A stretch of 64,000 nt of DNA, from positions 1-64,000 of the forward strand of contig NZ_JBHTDD010000013.1 of the NCBI RefSeq assembly GCF_042666615.1. The letters are read 5' to 3'. Origin of the DNA: KBS50 sp042666615. Its GTDB lineage: Bacteria; Actinomycetota; Actinomycetes; Mycobacteriales; Micromonosporaceae. Numbering within the stretch: the first letter of the stretch is position 1; each line of letters begins with the position of its first letter. The notes beneath the pieces are model-generated. The model was given only the letters and a program-made list of their open reading frames with translations, was not told the DNA's origin and did not search any database. A program made the translations under genes and the position numbers. Below are positions 42,739 to 50,855 of this stretch, in pieces.

Positions 42739-43505
42739 TGCAGCAGCAGCGCGCCCACCGCGATGCCGGCCGCGATGACCGGCACCGTGGCGCCGACGGC
42801 CCACTGCTCGACGGTCGCCGCGCCGGCCGACCGCCACACCGCCGGCATCCGCCCGGTGTAGCCGCGGGACACCATCGCGAGGTAGACCCGCTCGCCGCGT
42901 TCGAACGCGCGCAGGAACAGCGCGCCGACACCGGCGGCGAAGCCGCGCAGCTGCCAGAGGAAGCGCGGGTCGTCACCGCGCGAGATCCGGGCCACCCGCA
43001 TCCGGCGGGCCTCGCCGATCAGCACGTCGAGGTACCGCAGCATGAAGGTGGCGATCTGGGTGATTATCTGCGGGCAGCGCAGCCGGTCCAGGCCGACGAT
43101 CAGATCCCGCATCGAGGTGGTGGCGGCCAGCAGCAACGAGGCCAGCACGCCGAGCGTGCCCTTGGCCACGATGTTCCAGCCGCCGTACAAGCCATCCACG
43201 GACAGCGACATCCCTGGTACGTCGACCCGCTCGCCGGTTCCGATGATCGGCAGCGCCACGGCGAACAGAACGAACGGCACCTCGATCAACGACCGGGTGA
43301 GCAGCCAACGGGCGCCGATCCCGGCGAGCCTGGCGACGACGGCGACCAGCACGGCGTACGCGACAAAGGCCCAGAACGCGTGCCGGGGGGTGGCCACCAC
43401 CGCGAGGGTGAAGGCCACCATCGCCACGATCTTGACCTCGGGCGCCAGCCGGTGCACCGGTGAGTCGTGATCGAGGTGCAGGACGTGTGCGTGGCCGGCG
43501 CCCAC
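42735..43505 (-). CDS. cbiQ: Cobalt/nickel ECF transporter transmembrane subunit
   Basis: 256 residues from GTG 43505. Five to six transmembrane helices and the two coupling-helix motifs of EcfT/CbiQ proteins are present (ARRMRVARISRGD and MVSRGYTGRMP, the Ala-Arg-Gly type). The N-terminus HVLHLDHDSPVHRLAPEVKI is typical. It links the ATPase to the substrate-binding CbiM/N part. It is coupled to cbiO and lies 6 bases after the CbiN-like gene. Confidence 0.93.
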   Translation of the reverse strand: MGAGHAHVLHLDHDSPVHRLAPEVKIVAMVAFTLAVVATPRHAFWAFVAYAVLVAVVARLAGIGARWLLTRSLIEVPFVLFAVALPIIGTGERVDVPGMSLSVDGLYGGWNIVAKGTLGVLASLLLAATTSMRDLIVGLDRLRCPQIITQIATFMLRYLDVLIGEARRMRVARISRGDDPRFLWQLRGFAAGVGALFLRAFERGERVYLAMVSRGYTGRMPAVWRSAGAATVEQWAVGATVPVIAAGIAVGALLLQ

Positions 43506-43511
43506 CGACGC

Positions 43512-44006
43512 CTAGCCTCGCGTTCCCGCGCTCGACGACCGGCCGTCCGGGCCGCCGCCCGCCGTGCCGGACCCGGCCCCGGGGTTGGCCCCCGACCCGA
43601 GGTCGGCGTCGGGCCCGGAACTGACCTCGGCGTCGGTTGCCCGGCCGGTCCCGTCGGCGTCGGCCGCCAGGACGGATCGGCGGCGCATCAGCCAGAACGC
43701 GCCACCACCCACCGCGAACGTGAGCAGCACGCCGGCCACCCCCGACAGGCCGGTGGACAGGTATGCGTTCTCGATGCCCCGGATGCCGTAGTCGGCAAGC
43801 GGGCTGTCCGCCAGCTCGTGGTCCTGGGCCGCCCTGGCCGGGCAGTCACCGCCGGTGATGTTGTCCTCGGCGTCGAAGGTGCAACCCTCGCGCAGTGAGG
43901 AGTCCAACCCGTCCGGGTGCGGCGAGGCGAGGTTGCTGACCACACCGGCGAGCAGCAGCGCGACCAGCAGTCCGCCGGCGATGAAGGTCCAGGATCGGCG
44001 GTTCAC
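43512..44006 (-). CDS. CbiN-like PDGLE-domain subunit
   Basis: 164 residues, start overlapping the cbiM stop (ATGA). The first helix (FIAGGLLVALLLAGVVSNLA) is followed by the domain's name-giving motif as PDGLD, an extracytoplasmic loop with two Cys (EGCTFDAEDNITGGDCPA), a second helix, and a long Gly/Ser/Asp tail. PDGLE proteins replace or fuse with CbiN in cobalt/nickel ECF importers. The tail has no known role. Confidence 0.88.
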   Translation of the reverse strand: MNRRSWTFIAGGLLVALLLAGVVSNLASPHPDGLDSSLREGCTFDAEDNITGGDCPARAAQDHELADSPLADYGIRGIENAYLSTGLSGVAGVLLTFAVGGGAFWLMRRRSVLAADADGTGRATDAEVSSGPDADLGSGANPGAGSGTAGGGPDGRSSSAGTRG

Positions 44007-44728
44007 CGGGCACCTCCGGGGACGGTGGCGGGCGCCGGCGCACTGACCGGCGGGCGGCGCAGTGCGCGCAACGCGTACACGAGATCGGGCCGCACCTTAG
44101 CGACGGCGAGCACGGTGGTGGCGGTGATCAGCCCTTCGCCGACCCCGATGACCAGGTGGAAGCCGGCCATCGTGCCGGCCAGCGCGCCGATGCCGCCGCC
44201 CAGATCGGTGGTGCCGCCCAGTTCGTACTGGACGACGAAGGCCATCGCGGCGGTCAGCACGCTGACCACCGAGGCGACGAAGGCGGTGATCGCCAGGCCG
44301 GCGGGGGTGCGCGGCAGCACCCGCAGCAGCAGAGCGATAAGCAGGTACGCGACCGCGGTGCCGATGAGCGCCATGTTCGTGACGTTCAGGCCGAGCATCG
44401 CCACGCCGCCGTCGCCGAAGACCAGCGACTGCACGACGAGCACGACCGCCACGCACAGCGCGCCCACCCACGGGCCGACAAGCATGGCCGCCAGGGCACC
44501 GCCGAGCAGGTGGCCGCTGACCGCGCCCGTGAAGATCGGGAAGTTGAGCATCTGCACGGCGAAGACGAAGGCCGCGACCAGGCCGGCCATGGGGGCCAGC
44601 CGGTCGTCCAGGTCCCGCCGGCCGCGGGCGACGCAGAGCGTCAGCACGGCGAGCGCGAACGCCGCGAAGATCGCGGCAACGGAGCCGTTGATGATCCCGT
44701 TCGAGATGTGCATCGCGACTGTGTCCAC
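44003..44728 (-). CDS. cbiM: Cobalt/nickel ECF transporter substrate-specificity subunit
   Basis: 241 residues from GTG 44728, five bases after GGGGAGG; ATG 44713 is the alternative. The invariant N-terminal MHISNGI carries the His that, with the N-terminal amine, binds Ni(II) or Co(II). The longer N-terminus chosen here would add five residues before that Met, and processing or use of ATG 44713 would expose it. About seven transmembrane segments follow (FAVQMLNFPIFTGAVSGHLL). It is first in the cbiMNQO operon with a palindrome upstream. Confidence 0.93.
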   Translation of the reverse strand: MDTVAMHISNGIINGSVAAIFAAFALAVLTLCVARGRRDLDDRLAPMAGLVAAFVFAVQMLNFPIFTGAVSGHLLGGALAAMLVGPWVGALCVAVVLVVQSLVFGDGGVAMLGLNVTNMALIGTAVAYLLIALLLRVLPRTPAGLAITAFVASVVSVLTAAMAFVVQYELGGTTDLGGGIGALAGTMAGFHLVIGVGEGLITATTVLAVAKVRPDLVYALRALRRPPVSAPAPATVPGGAR

Positions 44729-44774
44729 GCGACCTCCCCTGGTCCCCGGCGGTTGGACGGCATCACCACTCTTA

Positions 44775-44801
44775 CGCTGTTGCCAATATATGGCAACAGC
44801 G
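44775..44801. promoter_or_regulatory. Palindromic operator candidate upstream of cbiM
   Basis: Arms CGCTGTTGCCA and TGGCAACAGCG (11 bp, perfect) flank ATATA. It lies 46 bases before the cbiM start and about 95 bases before bcp. The TTGCCA-N5-TGGCAA core resembles boxes of Fur-family nickel regulators (Nur, TTGCAA-N5-TTGCAA) and metal-sensing ArsR sites. It is the likely binding site of a cobalt/nickel-responsive repressor, as inference. Confidence 0.65.
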
Positions 44802-44896
44802 CGGCGCTGGTTCACGGGCAGCGTGCTGCGGCTCCGTCACCGCGACCCCCCCAACGCCGCCGACATCGAGTCGATCTCGGGCGAGCACGGCACGGT

Positions 44897-45388
44897 ATGG
44901 TCACCGGCATGACCGAGCCCACCCCCCGCCTGTCGCCCGGCGATCCCGCGCCGGACTTCACCCTGCCCACCGACACCGGCGCCCCGTTGCACCTGGCCGA
45001 CCTGCGGGGCCGGAAGGTCATCCTGTACGCGTACCCGGCGGCGATGACCCCCGGCTGCACGAAGCAGGCGTGCGACTTCCGCGACTCGCTGGCGTCGCTC
45101 CAGGCGGCCGGGTACGAGGTGATCGGGATCTCCCCCGACAAGCCGGCCAAGCTGGCGAAGTTCCGGGACCGGGACGCCATCACGTTCCCCCTGGTCGGCG
45201 ACGAGGACAAGCAGGTGCTGACCGCGTACGGCGCGTACGGCGAGAAGCAGATGTACGGCCGGACGGTGACCGGAGTCATCCGCTCCACATTCGTCATCGA
45301 CGCCGACGGACGGATCGAGCAGGCGCTGTACAACGTCAAGGCGACCGGCCACGTGGCCAAGCTGCGCCGGGACCTCGGCCTGGACTGA
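44897..45388 (+). CDS. bcp: Bcp/PrxQ-type peroxiredoxin
   Basis: 163 residues from ATG 44897, or 159 from ATG 44909. Thioredoxin-fold peroxidase with peroxidatic Cys54 in MTPGCTKQACDFRD and resolving Cys59 five residues later, the atypical 2-Cys PrxQ layout. The conserved Arg is in GVIRSTFVIDADG. It reduces hydrogen peroxide and organic hydroperoxides in the cytoplasm. It is divergent from cbiM and may share the intergenic control region. Confidence 0.93.
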   Translation: MVTGMTEPTPRLSPGDPAPDFTLPTDTGAPLHLADLRGRKVILYAYPAAMTPGCTKQACDFRDSLASLQAAGYEVIGISPDKPAKLAKFRDRDAITFPLVGDEDKQVLTAYGAYGEKQMYGRTVTGVIRSTFVIDADGRIEQALYNVKATGHVAKLRRDLGLD

Positions 45389-45534
45389 CTGTTCGCCGGG
45401 GTTCAGGCGATTCCCCGACCGCCGCCAACGCCGTGGCGGCCGACGGGCAACCCCGGCTCGCGCACGGTCGGGCCGGCTGGCCCGGCCCCGGCTCGGGCGG
45501 CAGCCCCGAGGGAGGCACTAGAATCACCGGGTCG

Positions 45535-45620
45535 GCGGGAGTGGCGGAACGGCAGACGCGCAGGCCTTAGGAGCCTGTGTCCGAAAGGACGTGGGGGTTC
45601 GAAACCCCCCTCCCGCACCA
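45535..45620 (+). tRNA. tRNA-Leu (UAG)
   Basis: An 86-base class II tRNA with a long variable arm (TGTCCGAAAGGACG). Acceptor GCGGGAG pairs with CTCCCGC, followed by discriminator A and encoded CCA. The anticodon loop CCTTAGG places UAG. The T-arm is GGGGGTTCGAAACCCCC. No sign of an integrated element next to its 3' end. Confidence 0.95.
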
Positions 45621-45684
45621 CATGATCAAGACGCCGCGCGACTCGACATCGGCGATGTCGGGGCAGGGTGACCGGACACCCGAT

Positions 45685-45720
45685 CACCGGCACCGGCACC
45701 GGCACCGGCACCGGCACCGG
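45685..45720. repeat. Six perfect CACCGG hexamers
   Basis: (CACCGG)6 in the 105-base gap between tRNA-Leu and the expansin-like gene, ending 6 bases before that gene's stop. A short tandem repeat of this purity is a likely length-variable site. It is noncoding on the evidence available. Confidence 0.85.
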
Positions 45721-45725
45721 GAGGG

Positions 45726-46694
45726 TCAGCCGCAGGCCGACGCGCCGGTGGGGGTGGCCGGCCCGATCCCGGTCAGCAGGCCCGCGGTCGTGCTCGGGGC
45801 CGGAGCGGTCGGGGACGACGCCGGGACGGTGACCGACGGGGATGGCGACGGCCGGCGGGTGGGTGACGCCGTCGGCCGGGCCGCGCCCCGACCGGCCCCG
45901 CTCCCGTAGAGGTACGTACCGGTCAGCTGCACCTGTTCGGGCAGCATCTTGACGCCGGTGGCGGTGGCGCGGTGCCCGTACACGTCGGTCACCCGGATCG
46001 CGTACGGACCCGGGCCCATGCCCGCGTCGACGATCCAGTAGTTGAAGTCGTGCCGGACGGCGGATCGGAAGGCACCGCCGCCGGCCGGCTGGACCTCAAC
46101 CGACCGCAACGGGTTGCCGTGGTTGCCGACCTGCACGGCAAACCAGTACCGCGACGCCCCGTCCTTCATCCGGAAGGTCAGCGGGCCGACCGACGTGGGG
46201 TCCACCACGCCCCGGTACGTCACCGGCACGATGCCCCGCACAGGATCGGCGATCCGGGCGAACGCCTCCTTGGACAGGTCGATGTGTCCCGTCGGGCACT
46301 CCGGGCACTGGTCCATGATCAGCACTCGGACCTTGCCCTTGGGGCCGGAGACATCGAGGTAGCCGCCGCAGGCGGCGCCTCCGACGTACTCGCCCGGGCC
46401 CAGCGCCACGTACATCCGGTTGGCCGGCGCCGCCGGCAGGGAGCAGTTGCCACCCCCGCCGTTCGAGTCGTAGAACGTGGCCTTGCCCTGGTGGGCGGTG
46501 CCGCCGGTGGGTGGGGCGCTCAGGGCCGCCGCGCAGGCGGGGGCGCCCCCAGCCTGCACCGCCACGGCCACCCCTACCACCGCCGCGAGCACCGCCGTCC
46601 CACCACCGACGAGCCAGCGCCTCGACCAGCGGTGCGGGGCGCGGCGGGTGCCACGGGCCGGTTGCTGGCTTGCGGTCTGCGGCTCGTCGGTCAC
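45726..46694 (-). CDS. Secreted expansin-like protein
   Basis: 322 residues from GTG 46694. An N-terminal transmembrane or signal segment (LVGGGTAVLAAVVGVAVAVQ) precedes a double-psi beta-barrel (GKATFYDSNGGGGNCSLPA, then VLIMDQCPECPTGHIDLS with the catalytic-like Asp). A second carbohydrate-binding-like domain follows (WFAVQVGNHGNPLRSVEV, DFNYWIVDAGMGPGPYAIRV), the layout of bacterial expansins such as EXLX1. The C-terminus is Pro/Ser/Thr-rich. It may loosen cell-wall or plant polysaccharide by a non-hydrolytic action. Confidence 0.88.
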   Translation of the reverse strand: MTDEPQTASQQPARGTRRAPHRWSRRWLVGGGTAVLAAVVGVAVAVQAGGAPACAAALSAPPTGGTAHQGKATFYDSNGGGGNCSLPAAPANRMYVALGPGEYVGGAACGGYLDVSGPKGKVRVLIMDQCPECPTGHIDLSKEAFARIADPVRGIVPVTYRGVVDPTSVGPLTFRMKDGASRYWFAVQVGNHGNPLRSVEVQPAGGGAFRSAVRHDFNYWIVDAGMGPGPYAIRVTDVYGHRATATGVKMLPEQVQLTGTYLYGSGAGRGAARPTASPTRRPSPSPSVTVPASSPTAPAPSTTAGLLTGIGPATPTGASACG

Positions 46695-46807
46695 ACCGGG
46701 CCATGCTGCCCGAGCGCGTCCGGCCAGGGCAATTCCGCTAACCCAAAGTTAAGGGGCACACCGGCGGTAACGCCGCCCCGGGGTTCTCGCCAGCGCCACC
46801 GACCCGG

Positions 46808-47647
46808 TCAACCGGTTTCGACAAGCACCGGGTCGCCCACGGAGAGCGTGCCGACCAGATCGCCGGCTACCGGCCGGGGCACGAGATGCACGCCGAACAG
46901 CAGATCCCGGCCGAACCTGCGGTGCTTGGCCAGCACCCGCAGCGGCTGCTTGCCGCGTACCCCGGTCTCCTGGTCTGTCGTGGTCACCACGCACCGGTCG
47001 CATCCCCCGGCCACCAGGAACTCCACGGCTCCGACGCGGATCAGTTTTCCGACCCACCCGTCCTCCGCCCACGGCTCGGCGCCCTCGACCACCAGGTTGG
47101 GCCGGAACCGCGCCATCGGCAACGGTTCGTCGCCGTCGTCCGCCAGCCAGCCGTTCAGCGCCGCCAGTGACGCCTGGTTCGCCAGCAGAATCGGGTACGC
47201 GTCGGCGAAGCTGACCCGATCCCCGGGATCCACCGGACGGCTGCCGTCGGGCAGGTGCCGGGTCGGCTCGCCCAGCCACACCAGCCGGACCGGGCGACCC
47301 AGCAGGTCGCCGAGCCACTCGTCGGCCGCCGGGCCGGCGGGCCGGGCGGGCACCGCCATCCGGTTGTTGAATACCCGCACCGGCACGTGACCTGATCCCA
47401 CCGGCTCGGGCACCACCAGGTCCGACCGGTCGGCGGCGCGCAGCACCAGGCCGCCGGGACGGGGCTCCGCGCGCAGGCGGACCAGGCCCGTCGCCTCGCG
47501 CTGGGTGACCCCGACGCCGGCGTCGTTCACCACCATCCAGCGCCGGTCACCCGCCAGCCCCCACGGCTGGGTCACGGCGGTGTCGTGGTCGAGCCGGTGG
47601 CAGCCCTTGACCGGGTACGTGTGCAGGGACGCGAGTCGTATTCTCAC
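46808..47647 (-). CDS. MOSC-domain protein (YcbX-like)
   Basis: 279 residues from GTG 47647, which overlaps the stop of the methyltransferase gene (GTGA). The MOSC N-terminal barrel (LASLHTYPVKGCHRLDHDTA, WGLAGDRRWMVVNDAGVGVT) is followed by the MOSC domain (MARFRPNLVVEGAEPWAED). The molybdenum-cofactor-binding Cys is in VAGGCDRCVVTTTDQETG. Relatives carry a Moco and reduce N-hydroxylated compounds with an electron-transfer partner. No ferredoxin domain is fused here. The longer upstream open frame is the antisense-like shadow of the methyltransferase gene. Confidence 0.9.
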   Translation of the reverse strand: MRIRLASLHTYPVKGCHRLDHDTAVTQPWGLAGDRRWMVVNDAGVGVTQREATGLVRLRAEPRPGGLVLRAADRSDLVVPEPVGSGHVPVRVFNNRMAVPARPAGPAADEWLGDLLGRPVRLVWLGEPTRHLPDGSRPVDPGDRVSFADAYPILLANQASLAALNGWLADDGDEPLPMARFRPNLVVEGAEPWAEDGWVGKLIRVGAVEFLVAGGCDRCVVTTTDQETGVRGKQPLRVLAKHRRFGRDLLFGVHLVPRPVAGDLVGTLSVGDPVLVETG

Positions 47648-48477
47648 CAACTCGCGCCGATGCCGTCGCCCGGGAACCAGTGGCCGGCCGGTGTCTCGCG
47701 ATAGGCCAGGAACCGGCGTCCGGTTTTCTCCGCGTACGCGGGCAGCACGTTCGTGGTGGTGACGTTGTCGGTCAGCAGGAGCGCGCCCTCGGCGAGCCTG
47801 GGTTCGACTGCCTCGAACTCGCGCCGCTCGTGCGCGACGCTGTGGTCGCTGTCGTGCAGGAACAGGTCCACCGGCCGGTCCAGCGCGCCGATCGAGGCGA
47901 TCGAGTCGCCGATGACCAGGTCGGTCACCGTCGACCAGGGCTCGGCCTTGGCCAGGTAACCGGCCTCCGGGTTGATGTCCAGCGAGGTGAGTCGACCCGG
48001 GTGTCCCTCGGCCGCGTTGCGCAGCAGCGCCGAGGCCAGTACCACGCTGCCGAGCCCCTTGTCGACGCCCGTCTCGACCACGTGTCGGGGCTGCCTGGCG
48101 CGCACGATCGCGTACCAACCGATGCGCCGCGCGTAGCGGACCTCGCGGTCGGCGAGCCCGCGCCGCGCGGAGGCCGTGGTGGTCCGCAGGATGTGCCGGC
48201 GCAACTCCTCGTCGCCCTCGATCTCGGCGAGGTATCCGCGCACCCGGTCCACCGGGACCGCACAGACGAGGCTGACGAACCAGGCCAGGTGCTCGCGGCT
48301 CAGCGGGGTCAGGTCGTACGTGTAGTTGTGGTGCTCACGGGACCGCACCAGCCAGCGGGCCGAGGTGCCCAGCAGCTTCGCGTCGTGGCGGGCGACCGCC
48401 CGCAGTCGCTTGGGAAAGGCCGCGACCGGCGCGAGCGGGGTACGGGCGATGGCGCGCCGGATTCTGATTCGGTCCAC
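47644..48477 (-). CDS. Class I SAM-dependent methyltransferase
   Basis: 277 residues if started at GTG 48477; no start has a clear ribosome binding site. The SAM-binding core shows motif I as VVETGVDKGLGSVVLASAL, then LTSLDINPEAGYLAK and VDLFLHDSDHSVAHERREFEA, the type in which an Asp pair may bind metal (compare macrocin or cephalosporin hydroxylase-like O-methyltransferases). The N-terminal 100 residues are Arg-rich helices. Translationally coupled to the MOSC gene. The substrate is unknown; a glycan or small metabolite is plausible given the polysaccharide locus beside it. Confidence 0.75.
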   Translation of the reverse strand: MDRIRIRRAIARTPLAPVAAFPKRLRAVARHDAKLLGTSARWLVRSREHHNYTYDLTPLSREHLAWFVSLVCAVPVDRVRGYLAEIEGDEELRRHILRTTTASARRGLADREVRYARRIGWYAIVRARQPRHVVETGVDKGLGSVVLASALLRNAAEGHPGRLTSLDINPEAGYLAKAEPWSTVTDLVIGDSIASIGALDRPVDLFLHDSDHSVAHERREFEAVEPRLAEGALLLTDNVTTTNVLPAYAEKTGRRFLAYRETPAGHWFPGDGIGASW

Positions 48478-48595
48478 GGGAGTGGTTCTACCAGGATGGG
48501 CCCGCCCGGTGGTGTGAAAGTTTTCATTCACGGGACGGTTCGTTCGGCCCGAACGGGGGTGCACCGCCAAAAGCGAAACTCAATAGCATCACGAC

Positions 48596-49081
48596 ATGCC
48601 CGATCGCCCGATCTACGCGGAGCCCGTGAGCTCGGTTCTCGACCGTCGATCAGACGCCGGAGCCGACCGGGATGCCCTCTCGTCACCGCCAGCGGTCGCA
48701 GCGGGCCACCCGGCTCATAGCCGTGATCGTAGTAATTCTCGCGAGCGGCCCATACCCCCGGATCCTGCACCAGCAGCAGTAAATAGAGGCAATCCTGGAC
48801 AAGCCGATCTTCGGCGGTACCTTGACCAGCTCGGCCAAGCTGAACCCGCTCGTCCGCGCCACGGCGACGCCGTCACGGTGGATAAGTCAACATCCACCGT
48901 GGAACGTGACCTCGGAGATACGACGCCTGCGCAGCGGGAACCTGCGATTCTGACCTGCCCCACCCGGGGCACGGGCCACATCGGGTCGCAAGGCGTGGTG
49001 TTGGTCGACGAACACAAGCCCGGCCAGGTCTTTGACCCGGTCCGCCGCGACGTACCAGCCGTTCCGGTCGTCCCAAAGTAG
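48596..49081 (+). pseudogene. Decayed LytR-CpsA-Psr gene lacking its catalytic core
   Basis: The start region matches that of the intact LCP gene at 50856: both have TAGCATCACG ahead of ATGCCC and a GCGGAGCCCG shortly after. Across the three frames the DNA encodes a basic-plus-membrane start (RSQRATRLIAVIVVILA), then HQQQ-stop-IEAILDK, NPLVRAT, RRLRSGNLRF, LTCPTRGTGHIGSQGVV and VFDPVRRDV. Each aligns with the intact protein's last third. The central LCP domain, several hundred bases, is missing, and at least two frameshifts and one stop are present. It is a dead duplicate beside the sugar-transferase gene. Confidence 0.8.
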
Positions 49082-49187
49082 GAACCGAAACCAACCTGGT
49101 AGATATAGTGGCGCATCCGGCCCGACCGTATTCTCTGGACGTCTGGGTCCTCACACGTTGACCGGGCGCTCACGGGGAGGTCCACCA

Positions 49188-50708
49188 GTGCCCAGCCATC
49201 CGGCGACGGCTCGCACCACCACGCAGACATCGCAGGGAGGCGTGGCATCACACGAGGTCATTGCCGGCCTCGGAGACGGCGGACACCCGCCGGTTCCGGC
49301 GAGTGGACCGCCGGTCCCGGTCCCGACCGGTCTGGAAACCACCGCCGTCCTGCCGTATGCCAGATCCCGCGCGTCGTCCCGGATCAGCTGGTCCAGGGCC
49401 TGGATGCTGACGTTACCGATCGACGTCGTCGCGTTGCTCGCCCCGCTGCTGTTGTCCCAGAACTACTGGCGCGGCACCCTCGCCAACGCCGCCCTGACGG
49501 TGACCCTGTTCGCCATCGGTGGTCTTTACCGCGCCCGCCGGCACCTGAGCATCCTGGATGAATTGCCCGTCCTGGCCGGCCGGCTGCTGGCGTCCGCCGC
49601 GGTCGTGGCCATCATCGCGGCCGAACGGCATTCGTCGGTCGACTACGTAGCCGGATTCATGCGGGGAGTCGCGCTGTCCGCGGGCCTGGTGCTCCTGGGC
49701 CGCGCGGTCAGCCGATACCTCACGGTGCTGCTGCGTAAGCGCCGGTGGGTGGAACACAACGCCATCGTCATCGGCAGCGGCCCCATCGGCGTCGACCTCG
49801 CCCGGCTACTGCGCCGCTATCCCCGGTACGGCCTCCGGTTCGTCGGGTTCGTCGACGCCCCGTCGCGCCAGGTCGTCGGTTCCCAGCCGCTGATCGGCAC
49901 ACTCGGTGACCTGGATCGGCTCGTCGAACTGACCGAGTGCGAGGTCCTGGTCATCGCGGATCCGGACTGTATGGAGGCCGAACTCATGGACACCCTGCTC
50001 CGGCCTTTCAGTGCCCGGTGTGACCTCTGGGTGGTACCGCGACTGTGGGGTTCCCGATCGCAGGGTGGATATCCGGACCACATCGGGGCCATCCCGATCG
50101 CCAAAATCCATGACATCTCCCTCTCCGGGCCCCGGTGGGCGATCAAGCGCGCCTCCGACGTGCTGTTCGCCAGCGTCGCGTTACTCGCGCTGAGCCCCGT
50201 GTTGTTGCTCTGCGCCATCGTGACCTTCGTCGACGGCGGCCCCGGCATCTTCTTCCGCCAGGAGCGGATCGGCCGGTACGGCAAGCCGTTCAAGGTGATC
50301 AAATTCCGGACGATGCGCCCCGCGGACGACCGGGAGTCCCAGACCAACTGGTCGATCGCACACGACAAGCGGGTCAGTCTCACCGGCCGGTTCATGCGCC
50401 GCACGTCTCTCGACGAACTGCCGCAGTTGTGGAACATCCTGCGCGGCGACATGAGCGTGGTCGGGCCGCGGCCGGAACGGCCGTACTTCGTGGAGAAGTT
50501 CTCCGAGGAGTACCCGAACTACGCGTCGCGGCACCGGGTTCCGGTCGGGCTCACCGGGCTCGCGCAGGTCAGCGGCCTGCGTGGTGACACACCGATCTCC
50601 GACCGGGCGAGGTTCGACAACTACTACATCGAGAACTGGTCGCTCTGGCTGGATGCCAAGGTGGTCGTCCGTACCGTCGCGGAGGTTGTCCGCGGCGGTG
50701 GCCGCTGA
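49188..50708 (+). CDS. Polyprenyl glycosylphosphotransferase (initiating sugar transferase)
   Basis: 506 residues from GTG 49188, six bases after GGGGAGGT. Four N-terminal transmembrane helices, then a CoA-binding/NAD-like domain (AIVIGSGPIGVDLARLLRRYP), a fifth helix (VLFASVALLALSPVLLLCAIV), and the bacterial sugar-transferase domain (FFRQERIGRYGKPFKVIKFRTM, RRTSLDELPQLWNILRGDMS, VGPRPERPYFV, GLTGLAQVSGLRG). This is the CpsE/WcaJ layout. It transfers sugar-1-phosphate to undecaprenyl phosphate, the first step for the surface glycan made by the leftward gene cluster. The intact LCP gene follows. Confidence 0.93.
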   Translation: MPSHPATARTTTQTSQGGVASHEVIAGLGDGGHPPVPASGPPVPVPTGLETTAVLPYARSRASSRISWSRAWMLTLPIDVVALLAPLLLSQNYWRGTLANAALTVTLFAIGGLYRARRHLSILDELPVLAGRLLASAAVVAIIAAERHSSVDYVAGFMRGVALSAGLVLLGRAVSRYLTVLLRKRRWVEHNAIVIGSGPIGVDLARLLRRYPRYGLRFVGFVDAPSRQVVGSQPLIGTLGDLDRLVELTECEVLVIADPDCMEAELMDTLLRPFSARCDLWVVPRLWGSRSQGGYPDHIGAIPIAKIHDISLSGPRWAIKRASDVLFASVALLALSPVLLLCAIVTFVDGGPGIFFRQERIGRYGKPFKVIKFRTMRPADDRESQTNWSIAHDKRVSLTGRFMRRTSLDELPQLWNILRGDMSVVGPRPERPYFVEKFSEEYPNYASRHRVPVGLTGLAQVSGLRGDTPISDRARFDNYYIENWSLWLDAKVVVRTVAEVVRGGGR

Positions 50709-50855
50709 CATCCGGCGCGGCGAGCAGCGGGGCGCCCGCGGCCGACGCCGCACCCGACCTGGCCCGTCCGGCCGCGTGCAATCTCCTGGATTGGTGGTCC
50801 CGGCCGGGCCGGATGGGGGTACTCGGCGCGGAACGTGAATCGCTAGCATCACGCC

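Noticed and set aside
44729..44896. Cobalamin riboswitch upstream of cbiM
   Set aside because: The leader is too short and lacks a B12-box-like GCCACTG segment. The only strong element is the palindrome at 44775-44801.
45661..45720. CRISPR-like repeat at the hexamer tract
   Set aside because: The units are 6 bases and contiguous, with no spacers and no cas genes. No CRISPR array was seen anywhere in the window.
46808..48118. 436-codon version of the MOSC gene
   Set aside because: The first part is an out-of-frame shadow of the methyltransferase gene. GTG 47647 overlaps that gene's stop and matches the MOSC N-terminus.
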